A stretch of 64,000 nt of DNA. It comes from Candidatus Tepidiaquacellales bacterium OLB4/UTCHB1 (GTDB lineage Bacteria > Bacteroidota > Ignavibacteria > Tepidaquicellales > Tepidaquicellaceae). A program made the position numbers and the translations under genes. The notes beneath the pieces are model-generated. The model worked only from the letters and a program-made list of their open reading frames with translations, was not told the origin of the DNA and did not search any database. The stretch spans positions 124,001 through 188,000 of the forward strand of contig MWSW01000010.1 of NCBI GenBank assembly GCA_002050165.1, written 5' to 3'. Shown piece by piece: positions 36,995-46,422 of this stretch. Position 1 is the first letter of the stretch, and each line of letters opens with the position of its first letter.

Positions 36995-37746
36995 TATCGA
37001 GAAACTTTATTCCGTCGCTGTTTACAATTCTCAACGGGGTTTGTGGATTTCTTTCCGTTATTAATGCGACTGAGGGAAAGTTTGATATGGCCTGTATATT
37101 TATTTTTTATGCAATGCTGTTTGACGCATTTGATGGAATTATCGCCAGGGCATTAAATTCCGCCAGCCAGTTCGGTGTTGAACTTGATTCATTGTCTGAC
37201 GTGATTTCATTTGGATTTGCACCTTCATATTTGTTGTACTCAATACATTACAAAGGTATAGAAACTTTCGGTGTAATAATTTCCTCAATCTTTCTGGTGT
37301 TTGCAGCTCTCAGGTTAGCGAGATTCAACGTTCAGCTTGTTGGTTTTAATAAGGATAAGTTTAACGGACTTCCGGCTCCGTTCGCGGCTGCAACTTTGTG
37401 TTCATATCTCATTTTCTACCACGATAAAATTTTCGCGGAAGAAACAAGCAATATTGTAATAACGATACTTGCAATCGGGCTCCCTCTCCTGATGATCAGT
37501 AGATTTCAATACGATACTTTACCTAAATTCAGCAAAGAGGGCTTTAAAAAAAATCCCGTAAAAGTCTTTGTATTTCTGATAGCAATTTTACTAATCGTAA
37601 TTTCTCGTGGAGAAGCAACATTTTCATTTTGTCTGGTTTTTATCTTGACGGGTATAGCGCGAAGTATAAATAACCGCTTTAAAAGAAAAACTCACCCAAC
37701 AAATGAAGTGGAGTTTTTTGAGATGGAAGAAAGTAATTCAAAGTAG
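36988..37746 (+). CDS. pssA: CDP-diacylglycerol-serine O-phosphatidyltransferase
   Basis: Membrane enzyme forming phosphatidylserine from CDP-diacylglycerol and serine. The 252 residues with several membrane helices contain the CDP-alcohol phosphotransferase signature, from DAFDGIIARALN to FGVELDSLSD. It overlaps psd by 7 nt, so the two steps to phosphatidylethanolamine are coupled. Its last 9 bases overlap the 3' end of the convergent cysteine desulfurase gene. Confidence 0.94.
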   Translation: MLISRNFIPSLFTILNGVCGFLSVINATEGKFDMACIFIFYAMLFDAFDGIIARALNSASQFGVELDSLSDVISFGFAPSYLLYSIHYKGIETFGVIISSIFLVFAALRLARFNVQLVGFNKDKFNGLPAPFAAATLCSYLIFYHDKIFAEETSNIVITILAIGLPLLMISRFQYDTLPKFSKEGFKKNPVKVFVFLIAILLIVISRGEATFSFCLVFILTGIARSINNRFKRKTHPTNEVEFFEMEESNSK

Positions 37747-38892
37747 CCCCAAAGCCTTTTTTAGAAGTTTTACAAATCTCACAATATCATCCGGAGTATT
37801 AAATCTCCCAAGAGAAATTCTGATGGTTGCCATGGCTGTTTCATTGTCGTGACCCAGCTCCTGCATAACGTGTGATGGTTTCAGAGAGCCCGAAGTGCAA
37901 GCTGACCCTCCCGATACTGCTACTCCATCAATATCTAATTTCATAAAAAGAGTTTCAGAATCGAAATTAATTTTTGATTTGTAAAAAGAAATGCTGACAA
38001 TATTTGGTACTGATAAATATTCAGATGAATTTAAAATAAACAATTGTGAGAAATCGTTTAATCCGGTCATTAACTGTGCGTGAAGAGTTTTGTAATGTTT
38101 AATATCGTTTTCCATCTCAGATTTCAATATTTCGACTGCTTTTTGGAATCCAGCTATAGCGGGGATGTTCTCAGTCCCGCCACGTTTATTCCGTTCCTGA
38201 CTTCCGCCATGTAGTAAATTTTCATATCTGATATTTTCGTTAACGTATATAAAACCGATTCCCTTCGGTCCGTAAATTTTATGTGCGGAAGCAGATATAC
38301 TGTCCACCCCGAGTTCTTTTACATTTATATCCATTTTCCCAAAACTCTGTACAGTATCGGAATGAAAAGGTATATTCTTTGATTTACAATGTTCAGCAAT
38401 TTTTTTAATGTCATTTTTAACACCGGTTTCGTTATTGACGTGCATTATACTTACTGCGATAGTAGCTTCATCCAATAAATCGAGAACTTCCCCGGGATCA
38501 ATTGAACCGTTTCGTTCCGGTTTTACATATCGGGGAATTACGTTGAAATTTTTATTTAAGTAATTCATAGTTTCCAATACCGCCATGTGTTCTATGGATG
38601 AAGTTATAATACAATTTTTTTCCCCGGGTGGCAAAGAAATTCCTTTGAGAAAAGTGTTTATTGATTCCGTACCACCTGAGGTAAAGAAAATTTCCTTCGG
38701 TTTACACCTTATAAATTCTGCAATAAGGTCACGTGTATCTTCGAGCATGACTTTAGCAATTTTTCCGTATTGGTGTATAGAAGACGGATTACCGAAAATT
38801 TCAGTCAAATATGGCTGCATCGCTTCAAAAACACGGGGGTCAACCGGGGTTGTAGCAGCGTTATCGAGATAGATTTTATCGTTTGATTGCAT
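37738..38892 (-). CDS. cysteine desulfurase (NifS/IscS type)
   Basis: PLP enzyme that takes sulfur from cysteine for Fe-S clusters or thiolation of tRNA. The 384 residues have the PLP lysine in SASAHKIYGPKG, NNETGVKNDI, and the active-site cysteine in GGSACTSGSLKPSHVM. The latter marks the group I (NifS/IscS) class. It opens with IYLDNAATTPVDPRV. No iscU or mnmA is adjacent, so the partner is unknown. It could supply Mrp/Nfu at 46423-47742 in trans. Confidence 0.94.
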   Translation of the reverse strand: MQSNDKIYLDNAATTPVDPRVFEAMQPYLTEIFGNPSSIHQYGKIAKVMLEDTRDLIAEFIRCKPKEIFFTSGGTESINTFLKGISLPPGEKNCIITSSIEHMAVLETMNYLNKNFNVIPRYVKPERNGSIDPGEVLDLLDEATIAVSIMHVNNETGVKNDIKKIAEHCKSKNIPFHSDTVQSFGKMDINVKELGVDSISASAHKIYGPKGIGFIYVNENIRYENLLHGGSQERNKRGGTENIPAIAGFQKAVEILKSEMENDIKHYKTLHAQLMTGLNDFSQLFILNSSEYLSVPNIVSISFYKSKINFDSETLFMKLDIDGVAVSGGSACTSGSLKPSHVMQELGHDNETAMATIRISLGRFNTPDDIVRFVKLLKKALGLL

Positions 38893-38945
38893 TAATCTTA
38901 AAATTTATCCAATTTTGTATGTAAATTAACTTCTCTGAAATCCAA

Positions 38946-39500
38946 TTGAACTTCAATTATAAAGAACTACGGCTGATCCCTAATGTACTTTCAATTTTTA
39001 GATTAGTTCTTGTAATTCCGATAGTGTATTTTATATTAAACGGAATAGAGGAACACAGAAATATAATTTTGGTTTTACTGTTTGTAATGTATGTTACGGA
39101 TATTTCGGATGGATTTATTGCAAGAAAATTTAATATGGTTTCAGAAACCGGGAAGATAATTGATCCTATTGCGGATAAAATTGCTGTAGCAGCAATTTTT
39201 ATTTCATTATTTATTTACGATATGATCCCGGTTTGGTTTTTTTGTATTGTTATATTCCGGGATATATTAATTTTAATTTTTGGTTATTTTGTGGGGAAAA
39301 AGAAAGATATTATTATGATTTCCAATTTTATGGGAAAGATTACTGTATTCGGGATTGGATTGGTGATTTTGCTTACTATTTTAAAGATGGAACTTTTAAC
39401 TCCTTATATAAGATTTTTATATTACATTGTAACAATATTAATTGTATATTCAAGTATTCTGTATTTCTTCAGATACAAAAAAACAATAGGAGAACATTAA
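38946..39500 (+). CDS. pgsA: CDP-alcohol phosphatidyltransferase, probably PgsA
   Basis: 184-residue membrane protein with the signature DISDGFIARKFN...GKIIDPIADK. It opens with NVLSIFRLVLVIPIVYFIL, as in phosphatidylglycerophosphate synthases, so anionic phospholipid synthesis is the likely role. The start is TTG at 38946; no ATG lies upstream of the conserved region. The HU-like gene begins at the base after its stop codon. Confidence 0.88.
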   Translation: MNFNYKELRLIPNVLSIFRLVLVIPIVYFILNGIEEHRNIILVLLFVMYVTDISDGFIARKFNMVSETGKIIDPIADKIAVAAIFISLFIYDMIPVWFFCIVIFRDILILIFGYFVGKKKDIIMISNFMGKITVFGIGLVILLTILKMELLTPYIRFLYYIVTILIVYSSILYFFRYKKTIGEH

Positions 39501-39869
39501 ATGCATGCAACACTTGGAACTACTCTTGAAGTTCCACAAAAAAGAAAAAGAGCGAGGGTTAAAACCTTAACCCGGAAGGATGTAGAGAACAAAATGGAAG
39601 AAAAGCTTTTGGGTAAGCGAATCACGAAAAAGCTTATTGTAGATTCGTTATTTGACTCAATGCGTGAGTTAATAATGACTGCTGACCCAACTTTAAGAAT
39701 TGAGATTCGGGATTTTGGAGTATTTGAGGTTAAGAAAACAAAACCAAAACCCAAAGCACGTAATCTGAAAACTGGGGAATTTGTATATGTACCCGGTAGG
39801 AGAAAAATGCACTTCAAACCAGGTAAACTTCTTAAGAATTTCCTTAAAGAGCAAATCACCAGCGAGTAA
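39501..39869 (+). CDS. HU/IHF family DNA-binding protein with N-terminal extension
   Basis: 122 residues. The HU fold occupies ~20-118: ITKKLIVDSLFDSMRELI (helices), then RIEIRDFGVFEVKKTK and the DNA-embracing arm KARNLKTGEFVYVPGRRKMHFKPGK. A basic extension of about 20 residues precedes it, making the protein longer than the ~90-residue HU. It bends and compacts DNA; a more specific role is unknown. It sits between pgsA and ruvX with almost no spacing. Confidence 0.9.
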   Translation: MHATLGTTLEVPQKRKRARVKTLTRKDVENKMEEKLLGKRITKKLIVDSLFDSMRELIMTADPTLRIEIRDFGVFEVKKTKPKPKARNLKTGEFVYVPGRRKMHFKPGKLLKNFLKEQITSE

Positions 39870-39874
39870 AATTA

Positions 39875-40321
39875 TTGAAAGAAACAATATACCTTGCAGT
39901 TGACTTCGGTCTGAAAAGAATTGGAGTCGCTGCAAGTGATATATCAAAAACTTTAGCTTTTGCCAGAGGGTATTTCCCAAACGATGAAAAAGTTTTCGTT
40001 TCAATTTTAGATTTGGTAAAAGCCGAAAATGCCGAAAAGATAATAATCGGATACCCGCTTAAATTTAATTCAACGCATACTCACGCTACAATTCCAGTAG
40101 AAAAATTTTCAAAAAAACTAAATCAAATCTTTAAGCAGAACTCACTTTCGGTTGAGATTGTTTTCATGGACGAAAGGTTAACGAGTAAGCTTGCCCAATA
40201 TCACGTTGCAAACTCGGAAATGCGCCTCTCTAAACGTAAAAATAAGGGAATACTTGATTCGCTCTCTGCTCAAATCATCCTTCAGGATTACCTCGATAGG
40301 CTGAATAACTCAAATAATTAA
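39875..40321 (+). CDS. ruvX: YqgF/RuvX family putative Holliday junction resolvase
   Basis: 148-residue RNase H-fold nuclease family involved in pre-16S rRNA 5' processing and proposed as a junction resolvase. It has the first catalytic Asp in AVDFGLKRIGVAASD, VFMDERLTS, and the last acidic residue in GILDSLSAQIILQDYL. TTG at 39875 is the only sensible start, because the first strand follows directly. It forms an operon with the HU-like gene and the AlbA_2 protein. Confidence 0.93.
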   Translation: MKETIYLAVDFGLKRIGVAASDISKTLAFARGYFPNDEKVFVSILDLVKAENAEKIIIGYPLKFNSTHTHATIPVEKFSKKLNQIFKQNSLSVEIVFMDERLTSKLAQYHVANSEMRLSKRKNKGILDSLSAQIILQDYLDRLNNSNN

Positions 40322-40324
40322 CGA

Positions 40325-40963
40325 ATGTACGTAATAGAACTTTACAAAATTATTGAGGGTGGTGAAAACTCAAAAGTGGAGTTTAAGAGAAAATTCTCAA
40401 CGCCAGAAAAAATCGCAAAAGAAATGTCAGCTTTTGCAAATTCAAAAGGCGGTGTAATAATCTTCGGTGTTGATGATTCAAAAGAAATCATTGGTGTCGA
40501 AAGTGAGAAAGGTGAAATTGAGCTTATTACAACTGCTTCAAAGTTCTATTCTGAACCTGAAATTCAGTTTACTTACGAAGTTGTTTTCATCAAAGGAGTT
40601 GATGTTGTGGTGGTAAATGTACCGGAGAGCAAAACAAAACCGCACAAAATCGTCTCTGAACAAAATGGAAAAAACCCGAAATATTTTATAAGGCAAGGTG
40701 AGAAAAGTGTACTTGCATCGAGGGAAACAGTTGGAATCTTGAGAAATTCAAACAACAACAAGCCGTTCAAATTAAACTTTGGTGAAATTGAAAAAAGTCT
40801 TTTCAGGTACCTGGATGAAAATGAAAAAATAACGCTCAAAGGATTTAAGCGACTTGTTAATATTTCAGAAAGAAGGGCGAGCAGAATTTTGGTAAATCTT
40901 GTGAGGGCAGAAGTAATAAGGCATCACAACAACGGTTATGAAGAATTCTTTACTCTACCGTGA
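40325..40963 (+). CDS. AlbA_2 (Schlafen-like) domain protein with winged-helix tail
   Basis: 212 residues. The N-terminal ~125 form an AlbA_2 (divergent AAA_4/Schlafen-type) domain: SKVEFKRKFSTPEKIAKEM, then AFANSKGGVIIFGVDDSKEIIGV, and YFIRQGEKSVLASRE. The C-terminal ~70 residues resemble a winged helix (ITLKGFKRLVNISERRASRILVNLVRAEVI). Relatives are usually called putative transcriptional regulators or ATP-binding proteins, without demonstrated function. It starts 3 nt after ruvX and closes that operon. Confidence 0.85.
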   Translation: MYVIELYKIIEGGENSKVEFKRKFSTPEKIAKEMSAFANSKGGVIIFGVDDSKEIIGVESEKGEIELITTASKFYSEPEIQFTYEVVFIKGVDVVVVNVPESKTKPHKIVSEQNGKNPKYFIRQGEKSVLASRETVGILRNSNNNKPFKLNFGEIEKSLFRYLDENEKITLKGFKRLVNISERRASRILVNLVRAEVIRHHNNGYEEFFTLP

Positions 40964-41060
40964 ACTGATACTGTTTCGTTGGGAAACCCTGCCGGATTTA
41001 ACCGTTTTATCAAAAACTCCTTTGAATTAAAATTTGTAATAGAATGTTTGAAACTCAGCA

Positions 41061-42686
41061 TTAGGATTTACTCCGTTCTACCAGAATTTCTTCTATTGTC
41101 CCAACCATTGATTTAGCTCTATCCAATAATTTCGCACCGTGATTCAGTTTCTCACTCTTAAAGTTTTCGTCATCGATCATCGGAAGGTTAATCTTAACAT
41201 TCTTATAAGCGCCCCATATACCGGTTTCAAGGCATTTTGCGCCAACCTCCAGATCGCTCGATGAAGAGAGGTTACCGTGTTTTGCGAGTTCAATCATATC
41301 TTCCCAACAGCTATCAGCAACAACCATGACTTTAAATGGCACTTCAATAGCTTTTTTAATTCCCTCCTGCATTTTCAGGTTACGGATTTCAATTTCCTCG
41401 TTGGTATTTTTAGGGAGTTTCATAGCTTCCATATAATCGCTGAACGCATCGGTATCAGCGTCAATCATGGGAATAAGTGACTTCATTTTCTCGTGCATTG
41501 GTTTTATAAGCAATCTCATGTTTTGATCGAGCTCCTCGAATTTTTTCCGTCCGAATGTCATCCATCCCATCATGGTTCCGAGCGCTGCACCGAGAGAAGC
41601 TACAAGTGCCGAAACGCTACCACCACCCGGAGCCGCAGTTCTTGCGCCGACGAGTTCAGTAAAATCTCTCACAGACAATGATGCCAGTGGTTCGGATTCC
41701 ACTTTTTCTATCATGTATTCAATGATTCGTTTCTCTGGTACAAATGGGGTAATTGAAGAGAGCCCGAGCCTTTCGGTAACAAGTTTAATTTTCTGCCTCT
41801 CCTCTAAAATAAATAAGTTCTCTTTTTTAATATAATATTCCGCTGCTGAGAGCATTGCGTCAAGTGGAATCAATCCCACAAGCTCACTTCCACAAACTGC
41901 AAGATTCAAAATTTTGGCGATTCTAACTATTTCTTCAAATACCAAATGTAGAGGGCTGATTTTATAATCATCGAGGTTCATTGAAACCTGAGCCATATCG
42001 TATTCATCTACATACCAACCGATGCCTTTTACAGCTTTGAATTTTCCGGGTGAATCTTTTCCTCGTCCCTGCTCGCGAATGTCCAGTGCAATTCTGTGGG
42101 CTTGTTGTTTCGTTCCGAGTATATTGACATTATATGCAATTAGGAAATTTCTCGCCCCTGATGCGGTAGCGCCGGAACGTGGAACAAACTCCTGCGGACC
42201 GTAATCAGGCTTCCATTCAGGCTTGTGTATTTTATCCTTTAGCCCCTCATATTCCCCTAAACGGATTTGTTTAAGCATTTTCCTGTTAGGGTTATCGGAA
42301 GCTTCTTCGTAAAGATAGATTGGAACACCAAGTTCCATACCCACCATTTCACCAAACCGCTTAGCACAGGCAATACAATCTTCCATCGTGGCATTTGCTA
42401 CAGGGACGAACGGCACAACATCAACCGCGCCCATTCGTGGATGTTCACCCGAATGTTTGCTCATGTCAATGAGTTCATACGCTTTCTGCGCAAACCTGAA
42501 TGCCCCCTCAATAACCGATTTTTCATTGCCGACAAAAGTGAAAACCGTCCGATTAGTTGATTTGCCCGGATCAACATCTAAGAGCGTAACTCCCGGGATG
42601 TTTTTCAAAACATCCGCACACGCATTTATGATTTGATTATCCCGACCTTCTGAAATGTTTGGGACACATTCAATGATTTTTTCCAT
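41061..42686 (-). CDS. ftcD: fused glutamate formimidoyltransferase / formimidoyl-THF cyclodeaminase
   Basis: 541 residues joining two enzymes. The formiminotransferase (~1-300) opens with IIECVPNISEGRD and has the SGEHPRMGAVDVVPFVP motif. The cyclodeaminase (~335-541) has the glycine-rich ARTAAPGGGSVSALVASLGAALG. Together they move the formimino group of formiminoglutamate to THF and convert it to methenyl-THF with release of ammonia. This links histidine breakdown to the folate pool used by FolD. No hutH, hutU or hutI is in the window. Confidence 0.95.
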   Translation of the reverse strand: MEKIIECVPNISEGRDNQIINACADVLKNIPGVTLLDVDPGKSTNRTVFTFVGNEKSVIEGAFRFAQKAYELIDMSKHSGEHPRMGAVDVVPFVPVANATMEDCIACAKRFGEMVGMELGVPIYLYEEASDNPNRKMLKQIRLGEYEGLKDKIHKPEWKPDYGPQEFVPRSGATASGARNFLIAYNVNILGTKQQAHRIALDIREQGRGKDSPGKFKAVKGIGWYVDEYDMAQVSMNLDDYKISPLHLVFEEIVRIAKILNLAVCGSELVGLIPLDAMLSAAEYYIKKENLFILEERQKIKLVTERLGLSSITPFVPEKRIIEYMIEKVESEPLASLSVRDFTELVGARTAAPGGGSVSALVASLGAALGTMMGWMTFGRKKFEELDQNMRLLIKPMHEKMKSLIPMIDADTDAFSDYMEAMKLPKNTNEEIEIRNLKMQEGIKKAIEVPFKVMVVADSCWEDMIELAKHGNLSSSSDLEVGAKCLETGIWGAYKNVKINLPMIDDENFKSEKLNHGAKLLDRAKSMVGTIEEILVERSKS

Positions 42687-42737
42687 TTAGTATATCGTTT
42701 ATATAAATTATGTAGCCGAAAAATCGTAGGAAATTCT

Positions 42738-43586
42738 TTATTGGAAAACATTGCGAAGAAAATGTCCAACACCGGCTTCATGGTTACTTTTTTCTGTAAT
42801 GTAATCTGCTGCGCGTTTTAATTCCGGTACTGCATTTTGAAGCGCTATATTCAATCCACCGTATTCAAATAAATCCCTGTCGTTATACCAATCGCCAAAT
42901 ACAGCAATTTCTTTTTTTGATACGCCAAGATGTGAAGCGAGAATTTTTAAACCGGATTTTTTACTGATGCCTGACCGTTTAATCTCCAGACTATAAACCC
43001 GGTGCATATTGTGTGAACGATAATATTTTCCGGTGATAAAAAAACTCAACGGAAATGATAGCTTGTCTAAAACATACCGGATAGCTTTTTTATCGTTCCC
43101 CGACATAATGATTTCAACCACACTATCGGTATAATTATCATAAGAATTTACTAATTCGTAAGTTGTTCCGATTCGTTGCATAAAATCTTTTATAACGGAA
43201 TTATTCTCCGTATAAACAATTTTATCATCGTAACATAATGCGATTTTTATGAAATACCTGTCGGCGAGGTCAATGGCCTTTCGGACGGTTTTTTGAGATA
43301 TTGGAAATTTTTTTAAGAAACTTCCGCTTTCATTCCTGATGTAAGTTCCGTTTAAGGTTACAATAGGAATATCAATTTCTAACTTCTTTGCAAGTTGAAT
43401 TACAGATGAATATACGCGTTGTGTAGCAACTGTAAATTTGATTCCACGCTTTGAAAGCAAACTAATCTGTTTGAGGTTCTCCTCTGGTATTAATCCGTTA
43501 TTATCAATCAATGTGCCATCAACATCTGACACAATTAACTTTACTTTTTCGAACTTTTTTTTTATCTCTGAAAAATTTAATCCCAA
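42738..43586 (-). CDS. Cof-type HAD superfamily phosphatase
   Basis: 282 residues of the Cof/IIB branch of HAD hydrolases. The catalytic loop is LIVSDVDGTLIDNNG, with both aspartates. Motif II is in VATQR, and motif IV is GDWYNDRDLFE. A large cap (~90-200) lies between them. Substrates of such enzymes are often sugar phosphates or flavin and PLP phosphates; none can be assigned. It lies 51 nt upstream of ftcD on the same strand. Confidence 0.9.
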   Translation of the reverse strand: MGLNFSEIKKKFEKVKLIVSDVDGTLIDNNGLIPEENLKQISLLSKRGIKFTVATQRVYSSVIQLAKKLEIDIPIVTLNGTYIRNESGSFLKKFPISQKTVRKAIDLADRYFIKIALCYDDKIVYTENNSVIKDFMQRIGTTYELVNSYDNYTDSVVEIIMSGNDKKAIRYVLDKLSFPLSFFITGKYYRSHNMHRVYSLEIKRSGISKKSGLKILASHLGVSKKEIAVFGDWYNDRDLFEYGGLNIALQNAVPELKRAADYITEKSNHEAGVGHFLRNVFQ

Positions 43587-43811
43587 TTTTCATTAATAAT
43601 TTCATGAAAGAATTTTATGAATTCCCCTGTCACACAAACGCAAATTAATTATATTCATTTTTAAACTCAAATCATAAAAAGTTATAATTTAATGCTTTAA
43701 TAATATGGTCAGCCTGGATTGGTTTTCAATTTATTATAGCTGATACTGTAAAGTTATTCACATTGCAAATCAAATTCATTATTTTAAAATTCGATAACAA
43801 AAAATTACATA

Positions 43812-45323
43812 ATGGAATCAGTAAAATTAAAAATTGCATTATGCTCAAAGGCACTTGAATCAGGACAAATTTCCCATGACCCCAGAATTCAATCTTACTT
43901 TAAAACAGGGTATGGTGCGGTAATTACAACTGCAATTGATCTTGATCCAAATGAACCTGCCTCGGGTAAATCGGTTGAGTATCTGAATTCAGTGAAGCAG
44001 TCGATGGCGATAAATTTTCAGACACAATCAGATCTAAGCTCAAAGTTGTCAATGTCAGATCCGGGGAGCCACGGCTTAAACGGGGTATTACTTTGTCTTT
44101 CTGATAGCAAAGCATTTTTTAAATCGACTGGAAATGTAAAACTTTTGCGTATCAGGTCACACCAGGTTACTGACTTAAGTTCGGAAAATGAAAATCAAAT
44201 AGGTGAAACCGTGCATTATAAAAACGATATATTTATTATATGTTCGGATAGTCTCCTACGCGCAGCAGGTAGCGCTTCCATACTGGATATATTGAGACAA
44301 AACGATCCCGCAAATTGTTGCACCAAAATTTTGCGGAAGGCGGAAAGCGTCTCTCCCGAAAGAAGGTATTTTATCCAGATTATAAATATACTTTCAGGAA
44401 ATGCGTATCCGGTGGAGTTTGATATCCCGGGAAAAGTTGAAACCGGTGATCCTGAACTCAAAAAAACACATGAATCACAAGTTTATAATAAAGTTAACAA
44501 CCCGAATAGTGTGAATTCACCGGTCCCCTCAAAATCGCGTAACTCCGGCACGGGAACAGGGAAGAACAAAATCCTTTATGGAATTATTATCCTATTGCTC
44601 GTTGTCCTTCTGGTTGTGATTATTATGAATATGCTCAGAAAAGACAATGTGAATACAATAGCTACTAATATTAAGGATTCCGTTCAGATAATCAATAGTA
44701 ATGATCCGGTTGCTACAGAAATGGTTAATGAAAATTTCATTACAAATATTCTTAAGAACATTTATACCGGTAAAAATTTATCTGTTCAGGACGTAAAGAA
44801 ATTTGTTGAAAGTGCAGGTTTCAAATACAGAGGCTCTCGTAGCACGAAAACTACTGATTTCAATGTGGCAAGTTTTGTTTCGAATGTTGAAAAGAATAAT
44901 TTAAAGTTTGAAAACCTTGAATCGCTGAAAAAAGAAGGCGAGAGTTTCAAAGCAACTTATGTTATTAATTTCAACGGTGAGTTGAACAAATTTGAAATGA
45001 CTTTTACTGAAGCTGCCGATGGCAGGATAAATATTAAAAGTATTGTTTTCATCGGTAAATTAGAATCTGAAGAGAAGCCAACTGAAGTAATTACGGAAAC
45101 ACCTTCTGATACTTCAAAGATAAAGACTGAACCAACAACACGAGACGATGACATGAAGAAGAAACTTGATACAATTAAAAAACTTCCGGTTCCTAAACTG
45201 GTAACGGATGATGATACTACGGGAGGAAGTATAACTCCGCAACCAAAGAAACCAAAAGAAAGTAAAGATACCAGCAAACCAAAAAGTGGTACTGAAACAC
45301 CTGAAGAAACTGACAATGAATAA
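43812..45323 (+). CDS. single-pass membrane protein with degenerate PP2C-like N-terminal domain
   Basis: 503 residues. The first ~200 resemble the second half of a PP2C/SpoIIE-type phosphatase: GVLLCLSDSKAFFKSTGNVK, then HYKNDIFIICSDSLLRAAG, where active enzymes read ...ASDGL. The metal-binding Asp-Gly pairs are absent, so it is probably not a phosphatase. One membrane helix follows (~253-274, ILYGIIILLLVVLLVVIIM). A ~130-residue extracytoplasmic domain of unknown fold leads into a low-complexity Thr/Lys/Pro/Glu tail. Topology suggests a transmembrane sensor or scaffold. It stands alone in a gene-poor region. Confidence 0.55.
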   Translation: MESVKLKIALCSKALESGQISHDPRIQSYFKTGYGAVITTAIDLDPNEPASGKSVEYLNSVKQSMAINFQTQSDLSSKLSMSDPGSHGLNGVLLCLSDSKAFFKSTGNVKLLRIRSHQVTDLSSENENQIGETVHYKNDIFIICSDSLLRAAGSASILDILRQNDPANCCTKILRKAESVSPERRYFIQIINILSGNAYPVEFDIPGKVETGDPELKKTHESQVYNKVNNPNSVNSPVPSKSRNSGTGTGKNKILYGIIILLLVVLLVVIIMNMLRKDNVNTIATNIKDSVQIINSNDPVATEMVNENFITNILKNIYTGKNLSVQDVKKFVESAGFKYRGSRSTKTTDFNVASFVSNVEKNNLKFENLESLKKEGESFKATYVINFNGELNKFEMTFTEAADGRINIKSIVFIGKLESEEKPTEVITETPSDTSKIKTEPTTRDDDMKKKLDTIKKLPVPKLVTDDDTTGGSITPQPKKPKESKDTSKPKSGTETPEETDNE

Positions 45324-45802
45324 ATTAAGGGTCAATAACAAAAAAAAACGAAATCTTCAACTGAGTTCAGATGTACATCTTATAATGATGTTTTTAGCTT
45401 TGTTCGATTGAACTCTTTAGTTTAATTTTAATTATCACAATATCTCAACATCCCGGATTTGAAAATTTCAAATCAAGAGGAAAGCTATTCAATTTATTTA
45501 TTAATTTATGTAATTCAATCGTAACGTTGAAAATCATCTATACTAACCTCGAAACTTAGTAAAAAATTATTGTTCCGAAATCCACACTTCCGTTTAAAAC
45601 AAGACAAACAATTCCCGGATACTTTATCAGAAATTACTCTCAACCTGGTTTGACGATTACCACAGCTATTTACATAAATGTTTAAAATCTGGAAAATTTA
45701 TTAACGGTTTTTAATAATTCACATCGATTTTGTATTTTGAATTTGATATAAAAATTATTTATGTTCGTGCGCAAATTAAACCTTAAAATAAACTTACCAA
45801 TT
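45324..45802. other. AT-rich gene-free stretch with inverted repeats
   Basis: About 480 bases without a recognised gene. It contains a palindrome AGATGTACATCT (45369-45380) and complementary segments GAGTTCA (45363-45369) and TGAACTC (45409-45415) that could enclose it in a larger stem. A 9-1-9 perfect inverted repeat GATTTGAAA-A-TTTCAAATC lies at 45456-45474. No terminator with a T tract follows the upstream gene. A small RNA or regulator site is possible but unproven. Confidence 0.4.
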
Positions 45803-46192
45803 ATGAAAAAAATATTAATAGCATTAGTTTTTATACTTGCTGCTTCCACAGTTGTAACCGCTGTAAGTTCAGCGCAAAGTCTTTATTTTTGCGAAGGGGT
45901 TGACAGCGATGGATATCCAATCAACGAATCTTCAACATTCAACATCTCGAGAGATGGTGGGTATTTGTATGTACTGACCAGGCTTCCGTATCGGGTTGAT
46001 TGCAGGTCGGTTAGTATTGTAATTTATAGAAACAACGAATACGATAACACTATCTATGTTGATACAGAGAGAGATTGGGTTTGGTTTTGGAAGCAAATTA
46101 CTTTTTACAAATCGGGTGATTACGACATCTATGTCTATGACTGTAATGATTATCTGCTCACTTCAGGATATCTCCGGATTAACTATAATTAA
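45803..46192 (+). CDS. small secreted protein of unknown function
   Basis: I choose the ATG at 45803, which opens a clear signal peptide (MKKILIALVFILAASTVVTA...SSAQS) and leaves a mature chain of about 105 residues. An ATG at 45761 would add 14 charged residues before it. The mature part is rich in Tyr, Asp and aromatic residues with alternating hydrophobics, suggesting a beta-sandwich, and has three cysteines. I do not recognise the family. It has its own terminator just downstream and so is probably monocistronic. Confidence 0.75.
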   Translation: MKKILIALVFILAASTVVTAVSSAQSLYFCEGVDSDGYPINESSTFNISRDGGYLYVLTRLPYRVDCRSVSIVIYRNNEYDNTIYVDTERDWVWFWKQITFYKSGDYDIYVYDCNDYLLTSGYLRINYN

Positions 46193-46200
46193 AGTTTTAA

Positions 46201-46227
46201 AACCTCCCTCCCGGGAGGTTTTTTTTT
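46201..46227 (+). terminator. intrinsic terminator after the small secreted protein gene
   Basis: AACCTCCC (46201-46208) pairs with GGGAGGTT (46213-46220) around a TCCC tetraloop and continues into an uninterrupted T run to 46227. It is one of the strongest terminators in the window. A second inverted repeat, AATGATAT-TTTA-ATATCATT, lies further on at 46361-46380 in the mrp upstream region and may be an operator. Confidence 0.9.
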
Positions 46228-46422
46228 AAACTTTTCCTTCCCACAAATAAGTCCCATAAAAATTAATACCGTTTTACTTCGATTTGCGCGATATAATAAT
46301 TTGTAAAAAATTTAAAAATTGTTATATATGTTTAAGTATTTGAAAACAACTTGTGGCGTCAATGATATTTTAATATCATTTATGATATTTCCAATATTCG
46401 TTAAGTTACTAAAACAAAAGTT

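Noticed and set aside
39497-39859. 120-codon open frame antisense to the HU-like gene
   Set aside because: The + strand frame encodes a clear HU domain over its full length; the antisense frame has no recognisable features.
40325-40963. AlbA_2/Schlafen-like protein as a defence gene
   Set aside because: It sits in a tight operon with HU and ruvX and has no toxin or nuclease partner; a regulator role is the simpler reading.
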